Shown piece after piece: positions 1-10,885 of a stretch of DNA of 64,000 nucleotides. Position numbers and translations under genes: made by a program. Below the pieces are notes generated by a model, which saw nothing but the letters and a program-made list of their open reading frames with translations, was not told the origin of the DNA and ran no database searches. Position 1 is the stretch's first letter. Every line of letters begins with the position of its first letter. The stretch comes from Deroplatys truncata (taxonomy: Eukaryota; Arthropoda; Insecta; Mantodea; Mantidae), in NCBI GenBank assembly GCA_030765065.1, contig CM060978.1, forward strand, positions 59,982,421-60,046,420, given 5' to 3'.

Positions 1-62
1 TGCTAATTGTCCGCCACATAACAATCCACAAGATATCTCCTAATAGATCCATCGCAACGTAA

Positions 63-128
<66 letters not shown>
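63..128. repeat. (AAT)n microsatellite
   Basis: About 22 near-perfect AAT units lie a few bases upstream of the first LTR-A copy. Confidence 0.95.
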
Positions 129-131
<3 letters not shown>

Positions 132-155
132 AGACAGCGAGAGAAAATAATAAAG

Positions 156-900
156 TGAGGCAGCAATTTAACACTTAAATGGTTTCAGTCAAATTATATA
201 ACATAAATTCAATAACAGCCCGTCTTAAAGCAATTTGTGTATATAAGAATATATAAAAAGTGTATATTATAGTCATTATATATGTTTATACTATTGTATA
301 CATGTTCAATAGTGTTTGTGAGTGTATTACTTAATTTAATAATGTAGGAGCTGTGAGAATAGTAGGTTAAAAGTTACTAACAATTGACCTTGAGTCAATA
401 ATGAGTAGGAAAGTGTAATAATGCTACTAGTCATTCTTGGAGCAACAATAATGTAATTTTTATGACAGTTTATAAAATAGCCAATCAACAACCACAAAGA
501 AAGCTTAAGTTAAATGAAAGTATTCTATTGGAGTAGGATTAGCCAATCAGAAACTGAATAGGGAAAATTGTACAAATTCAGAAGTCAATTGCTTATTGAC
601 AGCGTTACTAACCGTAAGCGAGACACGTCCTCGAGAAGTTTAATATGTATTCAGTGTGAGACGAAAACAGTTTACTTGTTTAAAAAGTGCAAGTATTTAA
701 TAAAAGAATCTTACAGCTCTCTATATCAGTGAAGTATTATTTAAATCGTGTCAAGAATTAATAAAAAGGTGTGAATTAAAAATTATAATCTGTGTAAGGC
801 TACATTCTTCAGCCGCACCACGCCTTGCAAAGAAATCCATGTCTCTAGCAATAATACTGACGCAGTCGAGGCAAACATAAATATATAATATTTAAAGAAA
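156..900 (+). repeat. LTR-A copy 1 (3'-truncated)
   Basis: This copy begins TGAGGCAG and follows the family order: CAATAACAGCCCG block, GGAGCTGTGAGAA block, two AGCCAATCA boxes, ATTAATAAAAG, a GCCTACATTCTTC equivalent, then GACGCAG..GAGGCAAACATAAATATATAAT. It loses similarity near 900, before the usual CTTCA terminus, so no direct flank can be paired. Four bases AAAG precede the start. It contains no ORF. Confidence 0.85.
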
Positions 901-1035
901 TTTCAGACGATTTTCTGCCCCTAAGTGCACTACATAAGATGTCCTGAAATATCTTTTGAGAGGTTCTAAATTATCCTACGAATATGCAAAATTCTTAAAA
1001 TGTATATGTATAAGTTAGATTCTTCATATGTTATA

Positions 1036-1828
1036 TAAGAGTCATTCAAATGAAACCCGGTCACTTGTGTAAAGTAACGGTAATGATTTTATTAGCTCAA
1101 AAATAGTCGCCAAAACTGTTGGCTCATTTATTCCATTGCGACACTAGACGGTCGATTCCATCTTTGAAGAAGCTAGTAGGTTGTTGTCGGACCCAGGCCT
1201 GGAACCAATCACACACTTCGTCGTCTGTTGTGAATCGATGTCCGAGAATGGATTGTTTTAGAGGTTCATAAACATGAAAGTCACAAGGCGAAAGGTCTGG
1301 ACTGTAGGGTGGATGTTCCAGTGTTTACCATTGAAACTGCTGCAATGTCGTCTTCACCGCATTGGCAGTGTGTGGGCGGGCATTATCACGCAGGAGAATA
1401 ACGCCATTGGACAACATGCCTGGGCGTTTCGGCTTGATGGCTCGTCTAAGGATCTGTAAAGTGGCTTGATAACGCTGGGCCCCGTTCCAGGAACTCGACA
1501 AGAAGTGGACCCTTGTGGTCATAAAAGGACATCATGACCTTACCAGAACTGGTGTGTACGGCCTTTGATTTCTTTGGATGTGGTGAAGTCGTATGTTTCC
1601 ACTCCTCGTTCCTGCTTACTCGCCTTCATATTCAGTAGTGGACGATAACTTGTGTGACCACCTTCTCTTCGGCGTGAAACCACACTGTCGCTATGCAACG
1701 TCAAACGTTGCACACGCTGTAGTCGCTCTACCAATATATGGTGCCACCATACACGCAGTTACGTGGTGCCACCTTACGTGTAGTGCAAAGTTAGACGCAC
1801 TGACCAGGTTTGATTTGAATGCCCCTCA
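1036..1828 (-). mobile_element. mariner element, internally deleted, with TIRs and TA flanks
   Basis: The two ends are imperfect inverted repeats built on CATTCAAATNAAACCNGGTCA, and the element is flanked by TA on both sides (1034-1035 and 1829-1830), as expected for Tc1/mariner elements. At 793 bp it is far below the ~1.3 kb of a full mariner. The missing part is the N-terminal DNA-binding half of the transposase. Confidence 0.9.
1097..1720 (-). pseudogene. mariner transposase remnant (catalytic half)
   Basis: Reading the minus strand gives a mariner DDE/D catalytic core in shifting frames. Visible pieces are SGKVMMSFYDHKGPLLVEFL, then LLRDNARPHTANAVKTTLQQ (second catalytic D in DNARPH), then EHPPYSPDLSPCDFHV (third D in PCD), then a tail with SFFKDGIDRLVSQW and a terminal FGDYF before the stop at 1097. 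Mariner transposases cut and paste at TA dinucleotides. Frameshifts separate the first block from the second, a stop follows QQFQW, another stop lies in the C-terminal tail (after WNK), and the helix-turn-helix half is gone. It therefore cannot encode an active enzyme. Assignment to mariner rather than Tc1 rests on DNARPH and SPDLSPCD and is secure; the subfamily is not assigned. Confidence 0.9.
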
Positions 1829-1837
1829 TACATAGAA

Positions 1838-3802
1838 CAAAATCTTGTGTAATACATTCACATGAATTTCTCTACCATCTATCGTTCATTAGTGTGTATA
1901 CAAACTATTCTTACTAAAGCTTATTTTTCTGTCTACTACATTTTAATTCAAATAAGCCTTTGCAGAAAAAGCTACATTTCACATTTCGTTATAGATACAA
2001 AGAGAACAACGATAGTCAAAGGTTTAAGACCTGTACGCTATATTCGTATGCTGGCCTTAATATTAAGAAAATGTCAAAAATTATGAATTCAAACGTTTAA
2101 TAACGGATATTTCAGAAATGGCTTATACCAAAAAATCTTATTTCAAATAAATTGCGTTTTAAATAGATCTACATTTCTTGTAGAGTACGTTTTCGTCTAT
2201 CGCTTAACTTTGCCAGTATACAAGAATAGTCAAAATTGTTCCAAACGAAATGAACTCCCAGAAACAAAACATTTCGTTAGGATACAAAGGGAACAGCGAT
2301 AGTCAAATGTTTAAGAACTGGATGCTGTACTAGTATGCTGGCCTTAAAATTACATACTGTTTCCGTGCAATGGCGAGAAACAACTGAATGTTAACAGGAC
2401 TTCAGAGGATGATCAAGAAGTGAGGAATTGAAACCTTTAATGAAGGACATCTTATGCCATAAGAAAAACGTTTGAAACAAATTGTGTGTTTTAAAGAGAT
2501 CTACATTTTCTTGTGCAGTACGTTTTCCTCTATCGCCTAACGTTTACCAGTTATACCAGATTAGAGAAAATTTCTTCCAAATGAAATGAACTTCACAGGC
2601 TACTCCGCGAAAATTCAAGTTATACATTTTATTTTCACGTAAATGTCTTAATATGCGGTATTTTTATAAAAATCTTTAGAGCCATTCTTTAGAATAACAT
2701 TTTGAAAAATGTTCTATGTAAAATGTAGTTTGGGTTGGGGATATTCTTGAAAATCTTCATATCACATCTTTTGAAGGTACTAAATCTAAATACCAAGTTT
2801 GTTATTTATCCGAGTTTTCGGTTTTGAGCTATGTGGTTCACAATCACACACGGACCTTTTTACTTTCTCTAAGTAGGGGAAGCATTGTATTCCACCCAAA
2901 AATTCGATACCGAGATTTCACCGGAAATATATGTTTCGAGATCCCCTGAATCCAAAAAAGTTTTTTTTTGGATACATGTCCTTATGTGTCTGTGAACAGC
3001 ATAACTCAAAAACGAACAGTCGGATAAACACCAAACTTGGTATTTAGATTTAGTATCTTCCAGAGAAGCGACACGAAGGTTTTCAAGAAAATCCTCCCAC
3101 CCCAGATTACCCTTTACATGGAATATTTTTCGAAAAACTTAATTTTCTCAAAAATGGCTCTAACGATTTTGATTAAAATATCATATGTTTAAGATATTTT
3201 CATTGCAAATGATATATATCTTGAATTTTCTGAAATGTCTCCGAAAGTATTCTTCATTGTGAACGACTTTTGCATAACTGGTAAACCATAAGAGATAGAC
3301 ACAACTTTACAACACAAAAAAATGTAGATCGCGTTAAAATACACAATTTATGTCAAACTTTTTTTTGTTGTGTGAACCATTTTCGAGATATTGGTTGTTA
3401 TTCCCCTTAAATTTTCCAATACTTTTTCTCAAATGCGAATTCGTTATTCATTTTTATGTCCTGGACATACAAAGAGAATGGAATGTGCCACATAGCAACC
3501 AGTTCTTAAAATATTTGACTATCGCTTAAATACTAACATATTCCCCCTTGCACCTACAAGAAAATTAGCAATAAGATAGACATTTCGATTAACATAAAGC
3601 ATATGGAGAATAAGTGTTTGTAAGAATAGTTTGTACAAAAGTAGAGAAAGTCATGTTGAGCGTAACACATATTTTTTTTAAATGCGTTTTTTTGGATTTA
3701 AAGGGCCTGAATACGAGTATTTCGGAGAGGTCTCGGTATAGAATTTTTGGGTGGAATTAAATACTTTCTCTACCTACTATGTACTGGTAGAGAAAGTAAA
3801 AA
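1838..3802 (+). repeat. Hx copy 1, split by Hx copy 2
   Basis: Hx is defined here in the orientation CTGATGTGTTRCAYTCACATG-ACTTTCTCTAC ... CCCTACT-(T/A-rich loop)-AGTAGAGAAAGTAAAAA. Typical internal landmarks are TTGACTATCGCT, a TTTACCAGTTAT block, a GGGTAGTTTGGG(G)TGG block, a CACACAC tract, and GAATTTTTGGGTGGAAT near the end. This copy runs 1838-2860, is interrupted by an opposite-orientation copy (2862-3679), and resumes 3680-3802, ending in GGTAGAGAAAGTAAAAA. No protein is convincingly encoded. Confidence 0.85.
2862..3679 (-). repeat. Hx copy 2, nested in copy 1
   Basis: This complete inverted copy starts ACTTTCTCTAAGTAGGGGAAG and ends with TAGAGAAAGTCATGTTGAG then CGTAACACAT and a T-run. 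The insertion point is a T-run of the host copy; T-runs occur on both sides, so the exact target duplication cannot be resolved. Confidence 0.85.
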
Positions 3803-4556
3803 CTGTATTTATATTCATTTAAAACTGCAAGTATAATGACAAATTTAAGGTGCAACAGCTCAATGGCAGAGAGTGCGAAGTTCTCATACATTAATTCACG
3901 TTTACAACATCGATATTGATCTGAGCCTTTCTGTATTGAATCTGGAAGCATTTAACTGTCCTGACATGAGTAACTTGGCTCTCAGGTCGAGCCAGTCAAT
4001 AGACCAATGACAGATAAGACGTGAAGCAAGTCAGTGAAAACAACAAGTGTATTATTGCTGGCAGGTAGTGCACTCTAATGGTCCGGCCTATTGATCGGCA
4101 AACACCGCTCTTGCACGGTACTGTCTAGGCAAGTTCTGGCGTACTGCCTAATCAAACAAAGTAATATAAATGATTCTGTCACTGCAGGGGTAACTTTGAA
4201 ATGTGTATATACTTACTCTGAAACAATACTATTTTAGTATTTAGTTACAAGATTTTTAATCCTTAAACCCTTTGTTTACAATTAGAAAATGTGGGAACTC
4301 CGTTGTGGAATGTAAACAAAGTATCTTCAGTATCTATTTTTACATTTTAGGCATTTAAAGTGATAAACTATGGACAACAAAACACTGAATTAAAGTTATA
4401 ATATAGATAAATAAATTATTTTATTTTAATTTGAAAGAAAGAAAAGAGACAGCTGTTAAAATATATTTCAGTGCAAGATAAATTTTATAATTTTTAGTGC
4501 TTTCAAGTATTTAATGAATTAAGACCTTTTATTTTTAGTTTCTGTAGGGTATACCT
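3803..4556. other. no feature recognised
   Basis: AT-rich sequence without a coding signature. The longest open frame is a short one (3757-3951 minus) overlapping the Hx end. No tRNA-like boxes or terminal repeats were seen. Confidence 0.5.
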
Positions 4557-5100
4557 TGGGAAGTAGAGGGGGTATTGCATTCCACTAAAAAAAATCGACA
4601 TATAAATGCATGCCGTGTAGGATTGTATGATTGTGTGTGGTGTTAACAACATAACTGAAGAACGAAATTTAGAATAAATACTTGGTACTCAATTTCAGGT
4701 CTTTCAAACGTGCAACAATAATGTTTTCAGTAAGTATCCCTCTCTAAATCACGGTTTACAAGGAAAATTGCTCGTTATTTGTGGTTTGTCTACCCCACGT
4801 ACCTGGTAGAGGAAGTATTGCATTTAACTCAAAGATTTGGTGTCGAGATTACACTCGATTATACGTTTTGAGCACCCTTAGTTAAAAAAATCCCCCTTTG
4901 GATAAAAGAAAACTTTGCGCACGCGTGCGAGGGAGGGGGAAGAAGGGAGGGATTGAGGGAGAGACTAGAGACAAGGGACAATAAAAAAAAGTAAAGATGC
5001 AATACGAAGGTTTTCAAGAAAATACCTCTGCCCAAATAAAAATGTATATATTACACTTTTACGATTATTCTGTGAAGCCCTCTTAATTTCTAATGAATTT
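4557..5100 (-). repeat. two Hx fragments in tandem
   Basis: Two Hx starts follow each other in the minus orientation, GGAAGTAGAGGGGGTATTGC at ~4559 and CCTGGTAGAGGAAGTATTGC at ~4802. Each is followed by degenerate landmarks (CCACTAAAAAAAATCGA; ATAACTGAAGAACGAAA). Both are truncated. A purine-rich stretch (4928-4980) sits inside the second. Confidence 0.6.
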
Positions 5101-5212
5101 TATTAAATGTTGTATAACTGCTAAATCATAATCATGTCCACTTTTGTGCGGCATTAACAATTTCGGAGTTATTCATTGCTATTTGTTTGAATTTTCCACA
5201 TTTCATACATCA

Positions 5213-6352
5213 CTTTCTGTACCAGGTACATAGTAGATACAGAAGGCATTGTTTTCCACCCAAAAATTCAATACCCAGATTTTATTGGTATTATATGTTT
5301 TCAAGGCCCCTGAATCCAAATAATGCATTTTTAGAAAAAGGTCTGTGCGCGCGTGTGTGCGTGTGAAAAATATAGCTCAAAAACAAAAATCGGATAAATA
5401 CCAAACTCGGAATTTAGGTCCAATACTTTCCAAAGGTGTGACATGAAAATTTTCAAGAAAATCCTCCCGTCTAAACTATCCTTTAAATGTAAAATTTTTG
5501 GAAAGTTTTGATTTTATAAAGAATGTCTCAAACGGCTTTGATTAAAATAGCATATATTTACATGACAAATAAAATGTATGTCTTGAATTTTCTGGGAATG
5601 ACCTGTGAAGCCCTCTTCATTTGGAATGAATTTTGTATAACCTTGTATAACTGGCAACCTCTCTGGCAACTGGCAAGAGGTCTCTTTATAACACACAATT
5701 TATTTCATGTAACTCTCTATGTGGCATCAGCTATTTCCGAAATATCCGTTATTAAGGTTCCATTTGTTCAATAATTTGTAATTTCTTTTAAGTCCCGTCG
5801 ATTTTCGGTTGTTTCTCGCGATTATATGGAAACGGTATGGAATTTTAAGAACAGCGTATAGCGTCTAGTTCTTAAACATTTGACTGTTGCTGTTCCCTTT
5901 GTATCTGTAACGAAATGTTTAATGTACCTATTTCTGCAAAGACTTATCTTGATTATAATGTCGTCCTCCATGGACTAGTGGTACCATGCTTGCTTTTAGT
6001 TCACAAGGTTGCGGGTTCAAACCCGGCGGAGGGCGATGGATTTTTTCGGGCGCAAAAATCCTTAGCATGGCTTCCTTCGGAAGGGAAGTAAAGCAGGTGG
6101 TCCCGTGTCGTAGATTTACGGCACGTAAAAGAACCTCAAGCCTGATAAAGAGGCCTCTTAGCAAAATTACCGGTCTTTCACGCCCAATATAGAATGTGAC
6201 GCTAAGAACCATAGTAGTTAAAGAGCGTCCATAAATAAAACTCAATTATTTTTTGATTATAATGAAATAGATATTAAAATAAACTTTTGTATGAATAATT
6301 TGTACTTGCAGTAAGAAAACGATAGAGGATAGAGAATATCATGTGAATCTAA
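5213..6352 (-). repeat. Hx copy interrupted by a SINE
   Basis: The copy starts CACTTTCTGTACCAGG, has the landmark CCACCCAAAAATTC, a GTGTGTGCGTGTG tract and TTGTATAACTGGCAA. It is cut at 5960 by SINE-1 and resumes at 6265 to finish with ATAGAGAATATCATGTGAA. The short ORFs on both strands here are conserved only because the repeat is. Confidence 0.8.
5961..6252 (+). mobile_element. SINE-1, full-length tRNA-derived SINE
   Basis: The head has RNA polymerase III promoter elements: an A-box-like TGGACTAGTGGTACCATG and a B box GGTTCAAACCC. A body follows with CGTAGATTTACGGCACGTAA and AAGAACC, then a 3' part with GGTCTTTCACGCCC and CGTCCATAAATAAAACTCAA. A 12-bp direct repeat TTGATTATAATG (5949-5960 and 6253-6264) flanks it and lies in Hx sequence, so this is a retroposition target duplication. 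The CACGTAAAAGAACC motif recalls conserved central domains of invertebrate SINE superfamilies; that identification is unverified. Confidence 0.92.
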
Positions 6353-6389
6353 GAAACCGGAAGCTTTTTAAGTAATTGGTCATCATTGA

Positions 6390-6535
6390 GTTGTTTGTCA
6401 TAATGTATGGAATTTCAAGATAAGAACATAGCACCCACATTTTCAACATTTGACTATCGCTTTGGTTTCCTGTATCCCTCTTGTATCTATAACGAAATGT
6501 GTATGAAACTACTTCTGCAAACATTTATCTTGATA
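6390..6535 (-). repeat. Hx fragment
   Basis: Contains GTATGGAATTTCAAGA, TTTGACTATCGCTTTG and TATAACGAAATGTGTA in the order found in the older Hx subfamily. It is truncated at both ends. Confidence 0.7.
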
Positions 6536-6980
6536 CCATAAAGGAGCTCGGATCATGAATTATTAGGTACTAGTTATGAATGCTTGACTTAATTTTGTTT
6601 GTGTATTGTCGCCTTGAGTATGCAAGCTTCTCTTTGCTTTGCTTTCGCCTCCCCAACAATCGAGTCTCTACTATCTGGACTTCAAATGTTCTGGGTAGTA
6701 CAAATGAAAATGCCCATAGCTCTTGTGAACTTGTGCCTCCACTTCGATTCTACGAGCTGTAGAAATAAAGAAGAGGAAAATCACCACTCAAAAGAATGGT
6801 TATCGCAATCGTTATAAGCGCAAATTTCGTGATTTGAAGAAGAGAAAAGAGGTCAACTGGTGTCAGAAGTGGGTTAGCAACACCGTGACGAATATATCGT
6901 ATTGATATTTAAGGGAAATTATATACACTTACATTGATACGGTGAGTATTTCCCAATAACGTTTACAGTATCTCAGATAT
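6536..6980. other. no feature recognised
   Basis: Two overlapping short ORFs (6580-6762 and 6599-6817, plus strand) exist but use different frames, show no domain and have no repeat partner in the window. I see nothing else. Confidence 0.4.
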
Positions 6981-7922
6981 TGAGGCAGTATTTTTAACAC
7001 TTAAATGATTTCAGTCAAATTATATAATACGTAAATTCAATAACAGCCCATCTTGAAGCGATATGTGTATGTAATAATTTGTAAAATGTACGTAACAGTC
7101 ACTGCATATGCTTATATTATTGTATCCATGTGTAATAATGTTATGTGAATACATTACGTAATTTAATAATGTAGGAGCTGTGAGAAATAGGTCAAAAATT
7201 GCTAACAATGAGGTAACCTTGAGGCAATAATGAGTTTGAAACTTTAGCAATACTGATTCTGATTCTTAGAAACAATAATGTAATTTTAGTGACAGTTTAT
7301 AAACTAGCCAATCAACAACCAGAAAAAGCTTTAGTTAAATGAAGGTATTCTCTTGGAGTAGGGTTAGCCAATCAGAATCTGAAAAAGAGAAAATGTTACA
7401 AATTTAGAGTTCAGTTGCCTGCGGACAGTGATTGTAACCGGATGCAACATGCGTCCTCGAGAGATTTAATATGTATTCGTGTGAGACGAAAAATACGTTT
7501 ACGTGTTAAAAAGTGAAATTAATTAATAAAAAGAATCTCATAGCTCTCTATATCAGTGAAGTGTTACTTAAATCGTGTCAAGCATTAATAAAAAGGATGA
7601 AGTAAAATTATAATGTGTGTAAGCCTACATTATTATTGCATCACAACCCTGCTACGAGAAACTTGTCTCTATCAAATACTGACGCAGCCGAGGCAAACAT
7701 AAATATATAATATTTAAAGAAACAGTAAAAAAAATTACAAAGTTAACATTTTTAAACTTAGGGCGAAGGCTACTGGAAACTGTTTACTATACATGCGGTT
7801 ACAACTACTACAAGTTCGGCTCCCCAACAGTTGAAATATAATACTACTCCTTCAATACAATACTTCAAACTGGCTTTTCATACGTAGCAGTAACATACAA
7901 CATAACAAACTATTCTTCCACA
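6981..7922 (+). repeat. LTR-A copy 2, complete
   Basis: Starts TGAGGCAGTA and ends TTCCACA. ATAT precedes (6977-6980) and follows (7923-7926), a candidate 4-bp target duplication, weak because the motif is simple. Paired CCAAT boxes are at 7307-7312 and 7367-7372, each within AGCCAATCA. AATAAAA-type sites occur downstream. The tail contains GGCTCCCCAACAGTTG. There is no coding region. Confidence 0.85.
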
Positions 7923-8550
7923 ATATTAAAAACATCACAGTCGTTTATCTTGTGGATAATATGCTTGAAGGATGGCATTTTATCAGATAAATTCCACTTC
8001 AATTTCCGTACCGAAAACCAATATATTCCTTCAACTTCCAAAGCTGCGTTTTTTAATCCATGTACACTCGCTCAAACTAAAAGAAGCTGGTCTCTCGAGC
8101 AGTTAAAGTTTTTCAAAGTCCCTTCGGACGAGTGCGCGGTTCACAACCGTCAACTTTTGTGCGCCGCTTTAGCTAACTCTAAATACAAGTCACAGACACT
8201 GATTTGGGCTACCTCAACACTATGCTTGTCGTGGTGCAGTGATTGTGCTACTTAACTTCTAAGCAGGATTCTTCTTGGTGAATTCTTATCTTTTATTTTT
8301 TTACATCTCATTTCACTGTAATATATTTAATATTGCTTACAAACTTACAAATATAATTAAAATAATGGTGAGATTTGTGGTTATAAAATTAAACTGACTG
8401 TATGAAACCTCACCCCGGCCGATAAACTAATACCATAGTTGCCATCTATCTGTAAAATGGACTACTAAATATACGTCATATACATACAAAATAAAAAAAA
8501 CTTATATTTTTACTTATGTATTTAAAATAATGGGGGGGGATTTGGGTAGC
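7923..8550. other. no gene supported; one isolated ORF
   Basis: The plus-strand ORF at 7950-8255 (101 codons) has no recognisable domain, sits directly downstream of an LTR-A end, and has AT-rich flanks. I do not call it a gene. The rest is unique-looking AT-rich sequence. Confidence 0.4.
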
Positions 8551-8622
8551 TCAACGGAGATTTGAAGTCGCAACCTCAGAAACAATACGGTCACTCTCTA
8601 CCACTGAGCTAAGAGTGTGGCA
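8551..8622 (-). repeat. tRNA-like fragment (SINE head or tRNA pseudogene)
   Basis: On the minus strand TTAGCTCAGTGGTAGAGAG matches a tRNA A-box/D-arm, and GGTTGCGACTTCAAATC sits at the position of a T-arm/B box. Stem pairing is incomplete, so this is not a functional tRNA. Confidence 0.5.
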
Positions 8623-9825
8623 GTAAGGGTGGCATTGTAATGAGATTTAGTACTCTACTTGAGAACCATAAATCAATAAAGTGTCTTTACAGATATTTGT
8701 GATTATAGTCATGTTCCCCATAATAACCACTAAAAAAATATATTACGCAGTCTTATGAACAAGACCTGGCTAACCCGAGCGCTCACGGAAGTACCCGATT
8801 CTAGCTCCGTCTGTCAGACGCCGATCAGTTTTAAACTGACCAAGTGTACGTTCAAGCATAAATTGTGTTCTCGAAGAAAATGCGTCTTTACTGTGCTCTC
8901 ATTTTAGCATATGATGTGACCCCTGAAACAATGAGAATTTGATTTCAAAACACACAAGTAAGAATAATGTAATTATTATTTATATAAGCTGTTAAATTTT
9001 GTTGATAGAACAGTGGAAATGAATACTAGTTTCATGAGTTTCATCGGATTCTTAACCTTTCGTGAGATTAGCACGAAAATAGTTTTAATTCAAAAGAAAT
9101 GAAAGAAGACAGAAAAGAAAACCATCACTATGGAAGTATATCATTGTAGTGATATAAATAACACATGCACAGCATTAATTCACTTTACTTCAGTTTCTTT
9201 AAAATTCTACTAAAGTACTATGTACTCGTATAACTCTGCAATTTACGTAACATGATTACATTCTTGAAAAACTCATAGTAATGTGAAATTCCTCCAATAG
9301 TTCACACGATATACAGTCCTGCACCTGAATTAGAATACATTGTAAGCCATGCTATTTCTGGAAGACAGTAACAGACTTCAAGAGGAATGTATAGTGAAAT
9401 AGATCACATATATACTTAATTTCAATCTAATTTTTGATAATTTCACAAGTAACATTATATTTGAAGTATTAATCAGTATAAAACAGAGATGTTTGAGATA
9501 GTCGTTTGTTTTACCGCAAGTATACACAAGCGATATCTCTCATCTGGGAATGGGATGAGACACTAATTGGGTGATTGAATGATGAATTACTTGATGGATG
9601 AATGTATAAATGATTTCATAAGGGAATGTTTGCTCTGTTGATTGCCTGATTTATTCACGGTTCTGGAATAGGCAGTGCAGTTTGGCCGGGGGCTCCCCCC
9701 CACTACCGTTGTTACCGAGGGGTCATTACGTTGGCCACCGCCCCCGAGGGGGGCATTAAAATGCCGAGGTGGTGGTGGTGGTATGAAACAAGCACCTGAT
9801 CCACACAACCCTTAGGTTTTACCCC
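8623..9825. other. no feature recognised
   Basis: AT-rich to 9,660, then a short C/G-rich patch (9683-9780) with CCCCCCACTACC and a GGTGGTGGTGGT run. The minus-strand 73-codon ORF there reflects this simple sequence. Confidence 0.4.
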
Positions 9826-10885
9826 CAAGGTAACTCGTGAGTGCTTCTGCAGTTCACGTCAATATCCACTGCCTCAACTAACGTTCCTCTCTTGAGGAAA
9901 ATGCTGCCTCAATTAACGTTACTCTTTGAGAAGATTAATGTCTTAACTCTGAGGAACTCGCCACCTCAACAAGCACTCCCTTTTGAGGAAAATAATGACT
10001 CAGTTCACGTCATTTTTTGAAAAAAACACCGCCTCAACTAGTACTCCCTAATGCTCCTCACTGAGGAAAAAGCTTCCTAAACTATTACCCTCCTTTGAGG
10101 AAAATACTACTTCAACTTATGTCCCTCTTTAAGGAAAGCACTACCTTAACTAGCATTCTCTTTTGAGGAAATAATGTCTCAATTTACGTTCCTCTCTGAA
10201 AAAAACAGAGTTACATTTCTTTCTGAAGAAAACACTGCCTCAACTTGCCATCCCTTTTAGGAAAATACTGTCTAAACTAACGTTCCTCTCTAAAGACAAA
10301 GATTCCTAAACTATCATTCTTTAAGAAAATGCTGCCCCAAGTTATGCCCCACTCTGAACACTGCCTGCACTTCCTTTTGAGGAAAATACTATCTCAGCTT
10401 ATGTTCCTCTCTGAGGAAAGCGCTCAGCCCTCTTTTGAGGAAAATACTGCAATCAAATCCGTTCCTTCATGAAGAAAATACTAGCCCATCCAACGCTCCC
10501 TTCTGAGGAAAACGTTGCCTCGATTAGCACTGCCTTTTGGAAAAAAAAAATACTGCCACAACGCAGTCCCTCTTGTGAGAAAAATCAATTTGAGTTTTAT
10601 TTTTGGACGCTCTTTAACTGCTGTGGTCCTTAGCGTCTATTCTATATTGGGCGTGAAAGACCGGAAATTTTGCTCAGAGGCCTCTTTATCAGGCTTGGGG
10701 TTCTTTTACAAGTCGTAAATCTACGACACGGAACCACCGGCTTTACTTCCCTTCCGAAGGAAGCCGTGCTAAGGATTTTTACCCCGAAAAATTCCATCGC
10801 CCTCCTGTGAGAACATCCTTCCATTCCGAGAAAAGACTACTTAACTGTTTTTTTTTCTAAGGAAAATACTACCTCAGCAAATGGA
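9826..10885. repeat. degenerate ~36-40 bp minisatellite, array 1
   Basis: A unit resembling GCCTCAACTAACGTTCCTCT followed by CTGAGGAAAATACT recurs some 25 times with heavy divergence, e.g. near 9871, 9903, 9960, 10030, 10160, 10235 and 10508. CCTCA and TGAGG within a unit are inverse complements. A SINE-1 copy (10590-10806) interrupts the array and it resumes to ~10,885. Confidence 0.85.
10590..10806 (-). mobile_element. SINE-1, 5'-truncated copy in the minisatellite
   Basis: Reverse complement matches the body and 3' part of the 5961-6252 copy (GGGCGATGGAATT, ACGACACGGAACC equivalent, GGTCTTTCACGCCC, ATAAAACTCAA). The tRNA-like head is missing. TGTGAGAA lies close to both ends (~10574 and ~10806) and may be the target duplication. 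Confidence 0.85.

Noticed and set aside
8551..8622. Functional tRNA gene
   Set aside because: A- and B-box-like motifs are present but acceptor and anticodon stems do not pair.
9587..9808. Proline-rich ORF near 9.6-9.8 kb
   Set aside because: It arises from a C/G simple-sequence patch and has no start context or domain.
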